Source of the DNA: Solirubrobacter taibaiensis
GTDB lineage: Bacteria; Actinomycetota; Thermoleophilia; Solirubrobacterales; Solirubrobacteraceae
Length of the DNA stretch: 64,000 nucleotides
Assembly (NCBI GenBank): GCA_027587225.1
Contig: JAPDDQ010000036.1
Location: 18,671-82,670 of the forward strand
Direction of reading: 5' to 3'
The translations under genes and the position numbers were made by a program. Positions 21,901-31,092 of the stretch are shown in pieces; within the stretch, counting starts at the first letter, position 1; each line of letters starts with the position of its first letter. The notes under the pieces were generated by a model. It saw only the letters and a list, made by a program, of their open reading frames with translations. It did no database searches and had not been told where the DNA came from.

Positions 21901-23421
21901 ATGGGCTGGGTTCAGATCGTCATCTTCTGCGCCATTCTGCTCGCGATCGTGCCGCTGCTCGGCGGCTACATGGCTCGCGTGTTCACGTACGAGGCGCGCC
22001 GGCCGCAGTCGTGGAAGGGATACGCGTTCAGCGTCATCTCGTTCTCGCTGCTGTCGTGGCTCATGCTGTTCCTGATCCTCGCCTCGCGCATGCCGTGGGA
22101 CCTGAACTTCAACACGACATCGTCGTTCGTCACGAACACGAACTGGCAGTACTACGCCGGCGAGACGACGCTCACGGGCTTCATCCAGATGGTGGGGCTC
22201 GCCGTGCAGAACTTCGTCTCGGCGGCCGTCGGCCTGTGCGTCGCGATCGTGCTGATTCGCGGCATCGCGGGCCGGCCACTCGGCAACTTCTTCGAGGACC
22301 TCACGCGCGCGGTGCTGCGGGTCCTGCTGCCGATCAGCGTCGTCGGCGCGCTGGTCCTGGCCTCGCAGGGCGTGGTCCAGTCGTTGGACCTCCCGGTCGC
22401 GTCGCAGGAGATCATCAAGGTCCTCGGCACCAACGGCGGCGGGTTCTTCAACGTGAACTCGGCGATGCCGTTCGAGAACCCGACCGGCCTCACGAACTTC
22501 CTCGAGATGCTGGCGATGCTCGCCATCCCGGCGGCACTGACGTTCACGTACGGCCGGATGGTTGGCTCGGCGCGGCAGGGCTGGGCGATCTTCGGCGTGA
22601 TGTTCATGCTGTTCGCGATCGGCGTCGTGGTCGTGTATCTCGCGGAGATGCAGGCGACGCCCGCCCAGCAGGCAGCCGGGCTGACCGGCCCGAACCTGGA
22701 GGGCAAGGAGCTGCGGTTCGGCACGGCCGGCACCGCACTCTGGACGGCGATCACGACTGCCACCTCGACGGGCGCGGTCAACGGCGCCTTCGAGTCGCTG
22801 ACCGGCCTCGGCGGGCTGATCCCGATGGTCAACATGTCCTTCGGCGAGTCTGTGTTCGGCGGCGTCGGCACCGGTCTGTACACGATGCTGCTCTACGTCC
22901 TGCTGGCCGTGTTCATCGGTGGGCTGATGGTCGGCCGCACGCCGGAGTATCTGGGCAAGAAGCTCGAGGCCCGTGAGATCAAGCTGGTCGTCCTCGCCCT
23001 GTTGGTCTCACCGCTGCTCGTGCTCGTCGCGACCAGCGTTGCGATCGCGACCGACTACGGCCAGGCGTCGATCTACGCCGCCGGCCCGCAGGGGTTCTCC
23101 GAGTCCCTGTACGCCTACATGTCCCAGGCGAACAACAACGGCTCCGCGTTCGCCGGCTACACCGGGCTGACGTTCGCGGACCTGGTCGGCGGCCTCGTGA
23201 TGCTGCTCGGCCGGTTCGTCCCGATCGTCCTCACGCTGGCGATCGCCGGCGCGATGCTCAACAAGCGCGTCGCCCCCGCGGGCCTCGGGACCATGCGCAC
23301 CGACACGCCCACATTCGCCGGCCTGACGATCGGCACGGTCGTGATCGTCGGCGCCCTCACCTTCCTCCCCGCCCTGCTCCTCGGACCTGTGGTCCAGGGC
23401 CTGACCACCCAACTCTTCTGA
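21901..23421 (+). CDS. kdpA: KdpA, potassium-binding channel-like subunit
   Basis: This 506-aa polytopic membrane protein carries the four pore-loop filters of KdpA: VTNTNWQYYAGET, VLGTNGGGFFNVNSAMPFENP, TATSTGAVNGAFESL and QANNNGSAFAGYTG. It selects and admits potassium from outside. It is about 50 residues shorter than the 557-aa E. coli protein. The missing part is the segment between the first two helices, where MARVFTYEARRPQSWKGYAFSVI takes the place of the long YxGERT-to-P loop. All four filters are intact, so the pump should be functional. The stop overlaps the kdpC start (TGATG). Confidence 0.95.
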   Translation: MGWVQIVIFCAILLAIVPLLGGYMARVFTYEARRPQSWKGYAFSVISFSLLSWLMLFLILASRMPWDLNFNTTSSFVTNTNWQYYAGETTLTGFIQMVGLAVQNFVSAAVGLCVAIVLIRGIAGRPLGNFFEDLTRAVLRVLLPISVVGALVLASQGVVQSLDLPVASQEIIKVLGTNGGGFFNVNSAMPFENPTGLTNFLEMLAMLAIPAALTFTYGRMVGSARQGWAIFGVMFMLFAIGVVVVYLAEMQATPAQQAAGLTGPNLEGKELRFGTAGTALWTAITTATSTGAVNGAFESLTGLGGLIPMVNMSFGESVFGGVGTGLYTMLLYVLLAVFIGGLMVGRTPEYLGKKLEAREIKLVVLALLVSPLLVLVATSVAIATDYGQASIYAAGPQGFSESLYAYMSQANNNGSAFAGYTGLTFADLVGGLVMLLGRFVPIVLTLAIAGAMLNKRVAPAGLGTMRTDTPTFAGLTIGTVVIVGALTFLPALLLGPVVQGLTTQLF

Positions 23422-23897
23422 TGAAGCGCATCCTCATCTCCTCCGCCGTCGCCGTCCTCGGCTTCACGCTGCTGCTCGGCATCGCCTATCCGCTCGCGAT
23501 CACGGGCATCGCCCAGGTGATCCCGACGCGCGAAGTCGTGCTCGCCGAGGCGACACACGTCGGCGACCCGCGCTACTTCCAGCCCCGCCCTTCGCAGACG
23601 GACTACAGCGCCGACGCCACGTTCTTCGCCAACCGCGGCCCGAACTCGAGCAGCGCGAAGTTCTTCTACGAGGAACAGATCGCGGCCTACCGCGCGATGA
23701 ACGACGGCGCCGACCCGCCGATGGACGCCGTGACGAACTCCGCGTCCGGCGTCGACCCCGACATCTCCCACGAGAACGCCGTCATCCAGGCCCGTCGGAT
23801 CGCCCGCGTCCGCAACCTCCCGGCCGAACGCGTGCTCGCGCTGGTCGGTGACGGCAACGTCAACACCACGAAGCTGAACGAGGCGCTGGACCGATGA
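23421..23897 (+). CDS. kdpC: KdpC subunit of the potassium-transporting ATPase
   Basis: The 158-aa protein has one N-terminal membrane helix (ISSAVAVLGFTLLLGIAYPLAITGIAQ). The periplasmic KdpC domain shows YFQPRPSQTDYSADATFFANRGPNSS (family FxxRPSAxxYNxxxSGGSN), VTNSASGVDPDISHENAVIQARRIARVRNLP and VNTTKLNEALD. KdpC helps couple ATP hydrolysis with potassium transfer. It lies before kdpB, an inverted order compared with the usual kdpFABC. Its start overlaps kdpA and its stop overlaps kdpB (ATGA). Confidence 0.93.
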   Translation: MKRILISSAVAVLGFTLLLGIAYPLAITGIAQVIPTREVVLAEATHVGDPRYFQPRPSQTDYSADATFFANRGPNSSSAKFFYEEQIAAYRAMNDGADPPMDAVTNSASGVDPDISHENAVIQARRIARVRNLPAERVLALVGDGNVNTTKLNEALDR

Positions 23898-25885
23898 CCG
23901 CTGTCTTCCCGCTGGCCCTGCGCAAGCTCGACCCGCGCATCCAGATCAAGAACCCGGTCATGTTCGTCGTCGAAGTCGGCGCCGTGATGACCACGATCGC
24001 CGCGATCGTCGGTGGCGGTGACGATCCGCGCTGGTTCACGACCACGATCGCGATCTGGCTGTGGCTCACCGTGATCTTCGCCAATCTGGCGGAAGCGCTG
24101 GCCGAGGGCCGCGGCCGCGCGCAAGCCGCGTCCCTGCGCGCGATGCGGACCACGACCACGGCCCGTCTGCAGGACGGTCACGAGGTCGCGGCGTCCGACC
24201 TCACCCGCGGCGACATCGTCGTCGTGGCCGCCGGCGAGGTGATCCCCGGCGACGGCACCGTGATCGAGGGGATCGCGAGCGTCGACGAGTCCGCGATCAC
24301 CGGTGAGTCCGCCCCGGTCATCCGCGAGTCCGGCGGCGACCGCTCCGCCGTCACCGGCGGCACCCGCGTCCTCTCCGACCGGATCGTGGTCGAGATCACG
24401 CAGGAGCCCGGCAAGTCGTTCCTGGACCGGATGATCAACCTGGTCGAGGGCGCCGAGCGACGCAAGACGCCGAACGAGATCGCGCTCAACATCCTGCTCG
24501 CCGGCCTCACCCTGGTCTTCCTCGTCGTGGTGGTGAGCCTCCGCCCGTTCGCGGACTTCGCGGGCACCGAGGTGTCGCTGACGACGCTGATCGCGCTGCT
24601 CGTGGCGCTCATCCCGACGACGATCGGCGCGCTGCTGTCCGCCATCGGCATCGCCGGCATGGACCGGCTCGTCCGCCGCAACGTCCTCGCGCTCTCCGGC
24701 CGCGCCGTGGAGGCGAGCGGCGACGTGGACGTGCTCCTGCTCGACAAGACCGGGACGATCACGCTCGGCAACCGCCAGGCGGCCGAGTTCGTGCCGATGC
24801 CGGGCGTGGAGGAGGTCGAGCTGGCCGAGGCGGCGCAGCTCGCCTCGCTCGCCGACGAGACGCCCGAGGGCCGCTCCGTCGTCGTGCTGGCCAAGCGGTA
24901 CGGCATCCGCGAACGCGAGCTCGGCACGCACGAGTTCATCCCGTTCACGGCCGAGACGCGCATGAGCGGCATCGACCACGAGGGCTCGCGGCTGCGCAAG
25001 GGCGCCGGCGAGGCGATCATCCGCTTCGTCGAGAGCGAAGGCGGCCAGGCGCCGTACGAGCTCCAGCCGGTCCTCGACCGGATCGCCCGCGACGGTGGCA
25101 CGCCGCTGGCCGTCGCCCGCGACGCCCAGGTGCTCGGCGTCATCCACCTCAAGGACACGGTCAAAGAGGGCATGGCGGCCCGCTTCGAGCAGCTGCGCGC
25201 GATGGGCATCCGCACGATCATGGTCACCGGCGACAACCGCCTGACCGCGGCCAAGATCGCCGAGGAGGCGGGCGTCGACGACTTCCTCGCCGAGGCCACG
25301 CCGGAGCGCAAGCTGCAGCTGATCAAGGAGGAGCAGGCCAACGGCCGGCTGGTGGCGATGACCGGCGACGGCACCAACGACGCGCCCGCGCTCGCCCAGG
25401 CCGATGTCGGTGTGGCCATGAACACCGGCACCCAGGCCGCGCGCGAGGCCGGGAACATGGTCGACCTGGACTCCAACCCGACCAAGCTGATCGAGATCGT
25501 CGAAGTCGGCAAGCAGCTCCTGATCACGCGCGGCGCGCTGACCACGTTCAGCATCGCCAACGACATCGCCAAGTACTTCGCGATCCTGCCCGCGATCTTC
25601 GTCGCCACCTACGCGGCCGCCGGCGAATCCGAAGGGCCGCTCGCGCAACTCAACGTGATGGATCTGGGCACGCCGCAGTCGGCGATCATCTCCGCGATCG
25701 TCTTCAACGCGATCGTGATCCCGCTGCTCGTCCCGATCGCGTTGCGCGGCGTCCGCTACAAGGCGGCCGGGGCGACCGCGCTGCTGCGCCGCAACCTGCT
25801 CATCTACGGCCTCGGCGGCCTGATCGCCCCGTTCGTCGGGATCAAGCTGATCGACCTGATCGTCCATAACCTGCTCGGGGCATAG
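23894..25885 (+). CDS. kdpB: KdpB, P-type ATPase catalytic subunit
   Basis: The 663-aa P-type ATPase has the actuator motif ITGESAPVIRES, phosphorylation motif LLLDKTGTITLGNRQA, nucleotide-binding FTAETRMSGID and LRKGAGEAI, and hinge AMTGDGTNDAPALAQADVGVAMNTGTQAAREAGNMVDLDSNPTKLI. SIANDIAKYFAILPAIF and TPQSAIISAIVFNAIVIPLLVPIALRG are the KdpB-specific membrane helices. ATP hydrolysis here drives potassium uptake through KdpA. The gene follows kdpC with an ATGA overlap. Standard length for the family. Confidence 0.96.
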   Translation: MTAVFPLALRKLDPRIQIKNPVMFVVEVGAVMTTIAAIVGGGDDPRWFTTTIAIWLWLTVIFANLAEALAEGRGRAQAASLRAMRTTTTARLQDGHEVAASDLTRGDIVVVAAGEVIPGDGTVIEGIASVDESAITGESAPVIRESGGDRSAVTGGTRVLSDRIVVEITQEPGKSFLDRMINLVEGAERRKTPNEIALNILLAGLTLVFLVVVVSLRPFADFAGTEVSLTTLIALLVALIPTTIGALLSAIGIAGMDRLVRRNVLALSGRAVEASGDVDVLLLDKTGTITLGNRQAAEFVPMPGVEEVELAEAAQLASLADETPEGRSVVVLAKRYGIRERELGTHEFIPFTAETRMSGIDHEGSRLRKGAGEAIIRFVESEGGQAPYELQPVLDRIARDGGTPLAVARDAQVLGVIHLKDTVKEGMAARFEQLRAMGIRTIMVTGDNRLTAAKIAEEAGVDDFLAEATPERKLQLIKEEQANGRLVAMTGDGTNDAPALAQADVGVAMNTGTQAAREAGNMVDLDSNPTKLIEIVEVGKQLLITRGALTTFSIANDIAKYFAILPAIFVATYAAAGESEGPLAQLNVMDLGTPQSAIISAIVFNAIVIPLLVPIALRGVRYKAAGATALLRRNLLIYGLGGLIAPFVGIKLIDLIVHNLLGA

Positions 25886-25896
25886 GCTCCGGCGCA

Positions 25897-26829
25897 ATGG
25901 TCCACCTGCGCGTCGTCGCGCCCGCCGACAAGACCGATCGCGTGCACGGGTTGCTGTGCGCGACGCGGTCGGCGATCAACGTGATCCGCGTCCCCGGCGC
26001 GTCGACGAACCCGACGGGCGACCTGATCATGTGCGACGTCGCGCGCGAGGACGCCAGCGTGATCATCAGCGAGTTGCGCGAGCTCGGGCTGCACCACGAG
26101 GGCTCGATCGCGCTCAGCGCGACGGACATCGTGTCGGATTTCGCCGTGGCGGCGGAGAAGTACGCGCCGGGCTCGCCCGCCGACGCGGTCATCTGGGAGG
26201 AGCTCGACCAGCGCACCAGCGAGAGCGTCGAGCTCAGCGGCGTCTTCCTGATCTACATGGTGCTCGCGTCGATCATCGCCGCGATCGGGATCTTCCTGAA
26301 CAGCCCGATCCTCGTCGTGGGCGCGATGGTGGTCGGGCCGGAGTTCGGCCCCGTCGCCGGGTTGTGCGTGGCGCTCGTCCAGCTCCGCGGGCCGCTCGCG
26401 CGGCGCTCCGCAGTCGCGCTCGCGGTCGGCTTCCCGCTCGCGATCGCCGCGACGGTCGTCGCGGTGCTGCTGTTCGACGCCGCCAACGTCGTCCCGAACT
26501 CGTTCAGCACCGACGATCACGCGCTCTCGAAGAGCATCTCCAGCCCGGACGCGTTCGCGTTCATCGTCGCGCTGTGCGCCGGCGCGGCGGGGATGCTCAG
26601 CCTCTCGACCGCCAAGTCGGGCGCGCTGATCGGCGTGCTCATCTCGGTCACCACCATCCCCGCCGCGGCCAACATCGGCATCGCCGCGGCTTACGGCGAC
26701 TGGGACACGTTCAGGGGCTCAGCGGGCCAGCTGGCCGTGAACCTCGGCGCGATCCTGCTCGTGGGCACGACCACGCTGTACATCCAGCGACTCCTATACC
26801 TGCGGCGCAAGCGCCTCCGGCACCGGTAG
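25897..26829 (+). CDS. DUF389 family integral membrane protein
   Basis: The protein has 310 aa. A cytosolic N-terminal ferredoxin-like part (1-80, MVHLRVVAPADKTDRVHGLLC) is followed by SVELSGVFLIYMVLASIIAAIGIFLNSPILVVGAMVVGPEFGPVAGLCVALV, the DUF389 core (NSPxLxxGAMxxSPxxGP). Further hydrophobic helices end with a basic tail (LRRKRLRHR). The family is widespread and its function unknown. It starts 11 nt after kdpB, so it is probably transcribed with the kdp operon. The last 36 nt overlap the convergent kinase gene. Confidence 0.85.
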   Translation: MVHLRVVAPADKTDRVHGLLCATRSAINVIRVPGASTNPTGDLIMCDVAREDASVIISELRELGLHHEGSIALSATDIVSDFAVAAEKYAPGSPADAVIWEELDQRTSESVELSGVFLIYMVLASIIAAIGIFLNSPILVVGAMVVGPEFGPVAGLCVALVQLRGPLARRSAVALAVGFPLAIAATVVAVLLFDAANVVPNSFSTDDHALSKSISSPDAFAFIVALCAGAAGMLSLSTAKSGALIGVLISVTTIPAAANIGIAAAYGDWDTFRGSAGQLAVNLGAILLVGTTTLYIQRLLYLRRKRLRHR

Positions 26830-28131
26830 CTCGACCACGAACGACGTCGCCTGGTCGGGCAGCGACTCGACCCACACGCGGCCGCCGTTGGCCTCGACGA
26901 ACCCGCGCACGATCGCCAACCCGAGCCCCGATCCGCGCGAGCCGGAGCGGTAGAACGGCTCGAAGATCCGCTCCTGGTGGGCCTTGGGGATGCCGGGGCC
27001 GCGGTCCACGACGCGGATCAGGATTCGGCCGCCGACGTCGCGCGCCCGCACCGAGACGGGGTGCCCGCCGGAGTGGCGTTGCGCGTTCTCGAACAGATTC
27101 GCGAACGCGCGCTCGAGTTGCGCGGCGTCCGCGCGCACGGGCGGCAGGTCGTCGTCGAGCGCGAGCTTGAACTGCCCGTCGGGGACGTGCTCGGTGGCTG
27201 CGGTGAGCACTTCTTCGATCGAGGACCACTCGGGGCGGGCCTCGGCCGCCCCGGCCTCCAGGCGCGAGAGGTCGAGCAGGTTGTCGATCAGGCGACTCAG
27301 GCGCGTGGCCTCGGTCGTGATGTCGTCGGCAAGCTCGACCCGCTCGTCCGGGGCGAGCCGCAGCGCTTCGGCCGAGGTCAGGATCGCGGTGAGCGGGGAG
27401 CGCAGGTCGTGGGAGACCGAGCGCAGCAGCGCGGTCTTGATCACGTCGCTGCGGCGCAGCGCGGCCGTCTCGACGGCGTCGGCCATCAGCGCGTCGCGTT
27501 CCAGCGCGGCCGCCAGCAGCGCTTCCAGGGCCGGCACGATCCGCGTCTGGATCCGCCGCAGCACCGGCTCCGGCGCGTCCACGGTCAGCGTCCCGATCTG
27601 GCGTGGCCCCTCTCGCAGCGGGAACGTGCCGTCCACGGCCTGGGCGACGATCGACGCGCTCGGCGCCTCCAGCGCTCGCGCGAGCCGCTCCCCCACGGCC
27701 GGCAGCGTCTCCTCGAGTCGCCCGCCGCGCAGCAGCAGCCGCGCCATCTCGGCGCTCAGGTCCGCCTCCTGGCGGCGCTGCTCAGCTTCGACCGTCCTCC
27801 GCCGCGCCAGCTCGGTCAGCGACGAGGCGAGCGCGGCCGCCGCGAAGAACACGATCAGCGCGACCCAGTTCTCGCCGCCGGTGATCGTCAGCCGCCCGGT
27901 CGGCGGGATGTGGAAGAAGTTGAACGCGAGCGCGCTGGCCAGCGCGGTTGCGAGGCCCAGCCAGACGCCCCACACCGAGGCGACCGCCAGCACGACGACG
28001 AGGTACACGACGCCGAGCGAGACGACCGGCGCCACGTCGCGCAGCGCGTACAGCAGCGCCGTCGTCAGCGCGACGCCCAGCGCCGCCGCGGCGACGCCGA
28101 GCAGCAGCGGTGGACGGCGCGTCAGCCCCAA
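26794..28131 (-). CDS. KdpD C-terminal-like sensor histidine kinase (DUF4118)
   Basis: The protein has 445 aa, TTG start. Four N-terminal membrane helices form the DUF4118 domain (LGVALTTALLYALRDVAP to AFNFFHIPPTGRLTITGGENWVALIVFF). A GAF-like linker, HisKA with phospho-accepting His in LLRSVSHDLRSPLTAILTSAEAL, and HATPase boxes (N: LFENAQRHSGG; G1: VVDRGPGIP; F: IFEPFYRS; G2: GSGLGLAIVRGFVEANGG) follow. These match the second half of KdpD. Together with the 19355-20422 protein it makes a split KdpD whose halves flank the pump. It is minus strand, convergent with DUF389 (36-nt overlap), and its start overlaps the end of the MetE-like gene by 10 nt. Confidence 0.87.
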   Translation of the reverse strand: MGLTRRPPLLLGVAAAALGVALTTALLYALRDVAPVVSLGVVYLVVVLAVASVWGVWLGLATALASALAFNFFHIPPTGRLTITGGENWVALIVFFAAAALASSLTELARRRTVEAEQRRQEADLSAEMARLLLRGGRLEETLPAVGERLARALEAPSASIVAQAVDGTFPLREGPRQIGTLTVDAPEPVLRRIQTRIVPALEALLAAALERDALMADAVETAALRRSDVIKTALLRSVSHDLRSPLTAILTSAEALRLAPDERVELADDITTEATRLSRLIDNLLDLSRLEAGAAEARPEWSSIEEVLTAATEHVPDGQFKLALDDDLPPVRADAAQLERAFANLFENAQRHSGGHPVSVRARDVGGRILIRVVDRGPGIPKAHQERIFEPFYRSGSRGSGLGLAIVRGFVEANGGRVWVESLPDQATSFVVELPVPEALAPQV

Positions 28132-29240
28132 ACTTCCTCGGCCGTCTCGACGACGAGCCGCAGCTTATCGATCTCCTGCTCGACGGTGAGCGCGTTGCCC
28201 TCGACCGTCGACGAGAACCCGCACTGGGGCGAGAGGCAGAGCTGGTCGAGGTCGACGTACTGCGTCGCTTCCTCGATCCGGCGCTTGAGCAGGTCCTTGG
28301 TCTCGAGCGCGCCCGACTTGGTGGTCACGAGCCCGAGCACGACGACCTTGCCCTTGGGCACGAACCGCAACGGCTCGAAGCCGCCGGAGCGCGCGTCGTC
28401 CCACTCCATGAAGAAGCCGTCCACGTCGAGCTCGTTGAACAGCGCCTCGGCGACGAAGTCGTAGCCGCCCTCGGCCACCCAGCTGGACCGGAAGTTCCCG
28501 CGGCACATGTGGGTCGTGACCGCCATGCCCTCGGGACGGCGACTCAGCGCCTCGTTGATGTGGCGGATGTAGGCCTCGTGCAGGTGCTCACCGTCCTCGC
28601 CCTGCGCGGCGCGCTCGGCGCGCTGGGTCGGGTCGTTGAGGTAGGCGAGGCTCGTGTCGTCGAACTGCAGGTAGGTGCAGCCGAGGTCGGCCATCGCCTG
28701 GACCTGGTCGGCGTAGGCGTTCGTGAGGTCCGCCCAGAACTGGTCCATGTCCGGGTACACGGCCTCGTCCACGGCCGCGCGCCCGCCGCGGTAGTGGACC
28801 ATGCTCGGCGACGGGATCGTGAGCTTGGGCGTGGCGCTCGTGACGCACTCCTGCAGGAACTGGAAGTGCTCGGCGAAGATCGGCTTCTCGAGCGTGATCC
28901 GCGAGCCGACGTGGGTCGCCGCCGGCGTCCACTCGATGTCGCCCTCGGCGTTGTGGAACTTGACGGACAGATGCCCCGGCGTCTTCTCGATGCCGCCGAG
29001 CGCGTAGATGAAGTCCATGTGCCAGGTGGCGCGGCGGAACTCGCCGTCGGTGGCCGATTTGAGGCCCACGTCCTCCTGCAGCTTCACCGCGTCCCGGATG
29101 GCGGCGTCCTCTATCCCGCGCAACTCGTCGGCGTCGATCTTGGAGGCGGCGAAGTCCTCACGGGCCTGGAGCAGCTCCGGTGGGCGGAGCAGGCTGCCGA
29201 CGTGGTCGGCGCGATAGGGCGGCGTCTCACGGCTGGACAT
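28122..29240 (-). CDS. Cobalamin-independent methionine synthase-like (MetE C-terminal/YxjG family) methyltransferase
   Basis: The protein has 372 aa. ATG at 29240 was chosen because PYRADHVGSLLRPPELLQAR is the family N-terminus; a further upstream start would cross ctaG. Conserved blocks are SATDGEFRRATWHMDF, LGCTYLQFDDTSLAYL, TTHMCRGNFRSSW (zinc-ligand His and Cys), FFMEWDDARSG (Glu) and LCLSPQCGFSST (second zinc Cys). It corresponds only to the C-terminal catalytic barrel of MetE. The family moves methyl groups to a thiol such as homocysteine. The methyl donor for these short forms is uncertain. It is divergent from ctaG (29 bp). Confidence 0.88.
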   Translation of the reverse strand: MSSRETPPYRADHVGSLLRPPELLQAREDFAASKIDADELRGIEDAAIRDAVKLQEDVGLKSATDGEFRRATWHMDFIYALGGIEKTPGHLSVKFHNAEGDIEWTPAATHVGSRITLEKPIFAEHFQFLQECVTSATPKLTIPSPSMVHYRGGRAAVDEAVYPDMDQFWADLTNAYADQVQAMADLGCTYLQFDDTSLAYLNDPTQRAERAAQGEDGEHLHEAYIRHINEALSRRPEGMAVTTHMCRGNFRSSWVAEGGYDFVAEALFNELDVDGFFMEWDDARSGGFEPLRFVPKGKVVVLGLVTTKSGALETKDLLKRRIEEATQYVDLDQLCLSPQCGFSSTVEGNALTVEQEIDKLRLVVETAEEVWG

Positions 29241-29268
29241 GGGCTGCACGGTATCTAAGGTCCGACAG

Positions 29269-30135
29269 ATGGAGTTCGCGCCCCTGCAACTCGCGCCCGC
29301 GCTCGTGGTCGGTGTCATGTACTGGCTGCGCGCGCGCAAGATCACCGTGCCCACGTGGCGGGTGTGGTGCTTCTACGGCGGCCTGCTGCTGATGGCGGCG
29401 ACGCTGAGCTCTCCGCTCGCCGTGATGAGCGAGGAGCTGTTCTGGGCGCACATGCTCGAGCACCTGCTGATCGCGGACCTCGGCGCCCTGCTGATCGTGC
29501 TCGGTCTGACCGGCCCGGTTTTGGCGCCGCTGCTGCGCGCCGTGCCGTTCCTGCGGATCTTCGGCCACCCGGTCGTCGCACTCGTGCTCTGGACGGCGAA
29601 CTTCTACGTCTGGCACCTGCCCGTCCTCTACCAGGGCGCCGTCTCCAACGACGCCGTCCACGCGCTGCAGCACATCCTGTTCGTGTCGTTCGGGATCGGG
29701 ATGTGGATGGCGCTGCTCGGCCCGTTGCCCAAGCCCGCGTGGTTCGGCAACGGCTGGAAGATCGGCTACATCGTCGCCATCCGGTTGATCCAGAGCGTGC
29801 TGGCCAACGCGCTGCTGTGGTCGAGCGGCGTCCTGTATCCCCAGTACGCGCGCGGCCAGGCCGAGTGGGGCATCACCGCCGCCAACGACCAGAGCGCGGC
29901 GGGCGCGATCATGATGATCGAGGGCTCGATCGTCACGATCCTGCTGTTCTGCTGGCTGTTCCTGAAAGCCGCGCGGGAGTCGGAGGAGCGCCAGGAGCTG
30001 GCGGAGTTGGCTTCGGGGCTCGGTGTCGAGATGGCGCCCGAGCGGATCGCGCGGGCGGTGTCCGCGGGGCGGGGTGCGGCGTTGCGCGAGCGGATCGAGG
30101 CTGCCGCGGACCCTGGGCTGGGCTCTGGCGTCTAA
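29269..30135 (+). CDS. CtaG-like cytochrome c oxidase assembly membrane protein
   Basis: This 288-aa protein of the caa3_CtaG family starts at ATG 29269 (MEFAPLQLAPALVVGVMYWL). Seven hydrophobic segments carry the family His residues and words: HMLEHLLIADLGALLIVLGLTGP, NFYVWHLPVLYQGAV, VHALQHILFVSFGIGMWMALLGP, and DQSAAGAIMMIEGSIVTILLFCWLF near the end. The C-terminal 50 residues are a soluble helical tail. Such proteins are needed for copper-dependent assembly of caa3-type oxidases in Bacillus. No oxidase genes are next to it here. The 87 bp after the stop show no feature. Confidence 0.86.
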   Translation: MEFAPLQLAPALVVGVMYWLRARKITVPTWRVWCFYGGLLLMAATLSSPLAVMSEELFWAHMLEHLLIADLGALLIVLGLTGPVLAPLLRAVPFLRIFGHPVVALVLWTANFYVWHLPVLYQGAVSNDAVHALQHILFVSFGIGMWMALLGPLPKPAWFGNGWKIGYIVAIRLIQSVLANALLWSSGVLYPQYARGQAEWGITAANDQSAAGAIMMIEGSIVTILLFCWLFLKAARESEERQELAELASGLGVEMAPERIARAVSAGRGAALRERIEAAADPGLGSGV

Positions 30136-30222
30136 AGCCTGCACCAAGGAGGGGGCGGACGGAGCGCGCGGTCGGGAAGCGACCACACCTCAGCCCGGGC
30201 GAGGTGCTGCCGTTCGCGCGGC

Positions 30223-31053
30223 CTAATTCCAGTCCAGGTTCGAGCGACGCTCCCAATAGGCCTCGCTGTCCTCCACGAGCCCCGGGTCCTCGGGAGACAC
30301 CTCGAGCGCCCGCAGGTTCGAGCGCAGCACGTCGACCGACGCGGCCCCGCTGAGCACCACATCCGCCCACGGCTGCGCCAGCACGACCGCCAGCGCCTGC
30401 GCGTCCCGCGAAGCAAGCCGGCCGTTCGCGAGCCCTTCCTTGACGATGACCTTGAGACCGCTCCGGGCCAGCGCGTCCCCGGCGGCTCGCTCGTGCAGGT
30501 TCCAGGTGGCCTGCACGGCGGTGAAGATCCCCAGCGAAGCAGCGAGGTCGATCGTCTCGGCCTGGCTCGTCCCGGAGACGGACACCCCGAGCGGCACGCC
30601 CGCCGCCACCATCGCGCTCAGCACGGCGTCGTTCTCAAGCACGCCGCTGTCGGGCGTGGCGGAGTGGATCTGGTAGAGGTCGAGCCAGTCACCGAGGTTC
30701 TCGCGCGTCTCCTCGAGTTGACGCCGGAACGTCTCGACGTCGTGATGCTTGACCTCGGGCGGATCGGCTGCGATCTCCCAGTCGGCCGTGTAGACGTAGC
30801 CCCACTTCGAACTCACCGTCACGCCCTCGGGAACCCGCGACCGCAGCCACTCCCCCAGGAACTCCTCGCCGCGCCCGTAGGACCGGGCGGTGTCGAAGTC
30901 GCGGATGCCGGCCTCGTAGGCGAAGTCCAGGACCTCGTGCGCGCGGGCGCGCAAGCCCGCGACCGATTTGTCGGCGCCGAGCTCGTCGCCGTGACCGATA
31001 TTCAAGTAGCCGGGGCGCCCGAGCGACGCGAGTCCGAGTCCGAGTCGAGCCAT
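30223..31053 (-). CDS. Aldo/keto reductase
   Basis: The protein has 276 aa from ATG 31053, the start that gives the family's LGLGLASLGRPGYL. Catalytic landmarks are IRDFDTARSYGRGEEFLGEWL (Asp and Tyr of the D-Y-K-H tetrad), VTVSSKWGY (Lys) and LDLYQIHSATPDS (His). NADPH-binding parts are VQATWNLHE and LSGAASVDVLRSNLRALEV. It reduces aldehydes or ketones with NADPH; the substrate is unknown. It is divergent from the small acidic protein at 31093 (39 bp). Confidence 0.9.
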   Translation of the reverse strand: MARLGLGLASLGRPGYLNIGHGDELGADKSVAGLRARAHEVLDFAYEAGIRDFDTARSYGRGEEFLGEWLRSRVPEGVTVSSKWGYVYTADWEIAADPPEVKHHDVETFRRQLEETRENLGDWLDLYQIHSATPDSGVLENDAVLSAMVAAGVPLGVSVSGTSQAETIDLAASLGIFTAVQATWNLHERAAGDALARSGLKVIVKEGLANGRLASRDAQALAVVLAQPWADVVLSGAASVDVLRSNLRALEVSPEDPGLVEDSEAYWERRSNLDWN

Positions 31054-31092
31054 TCCCCGCAAGCTAGCGCTCACGCGCGCCATACTGGACAG

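Noticed and set aside
23687..25897. 736-codon frame on the minus strand opposite kdpC-kdpB
   Set aside because: Shadow of kdpB, which has all P-type ATPase motifs. No domain is visible in the antisense product.
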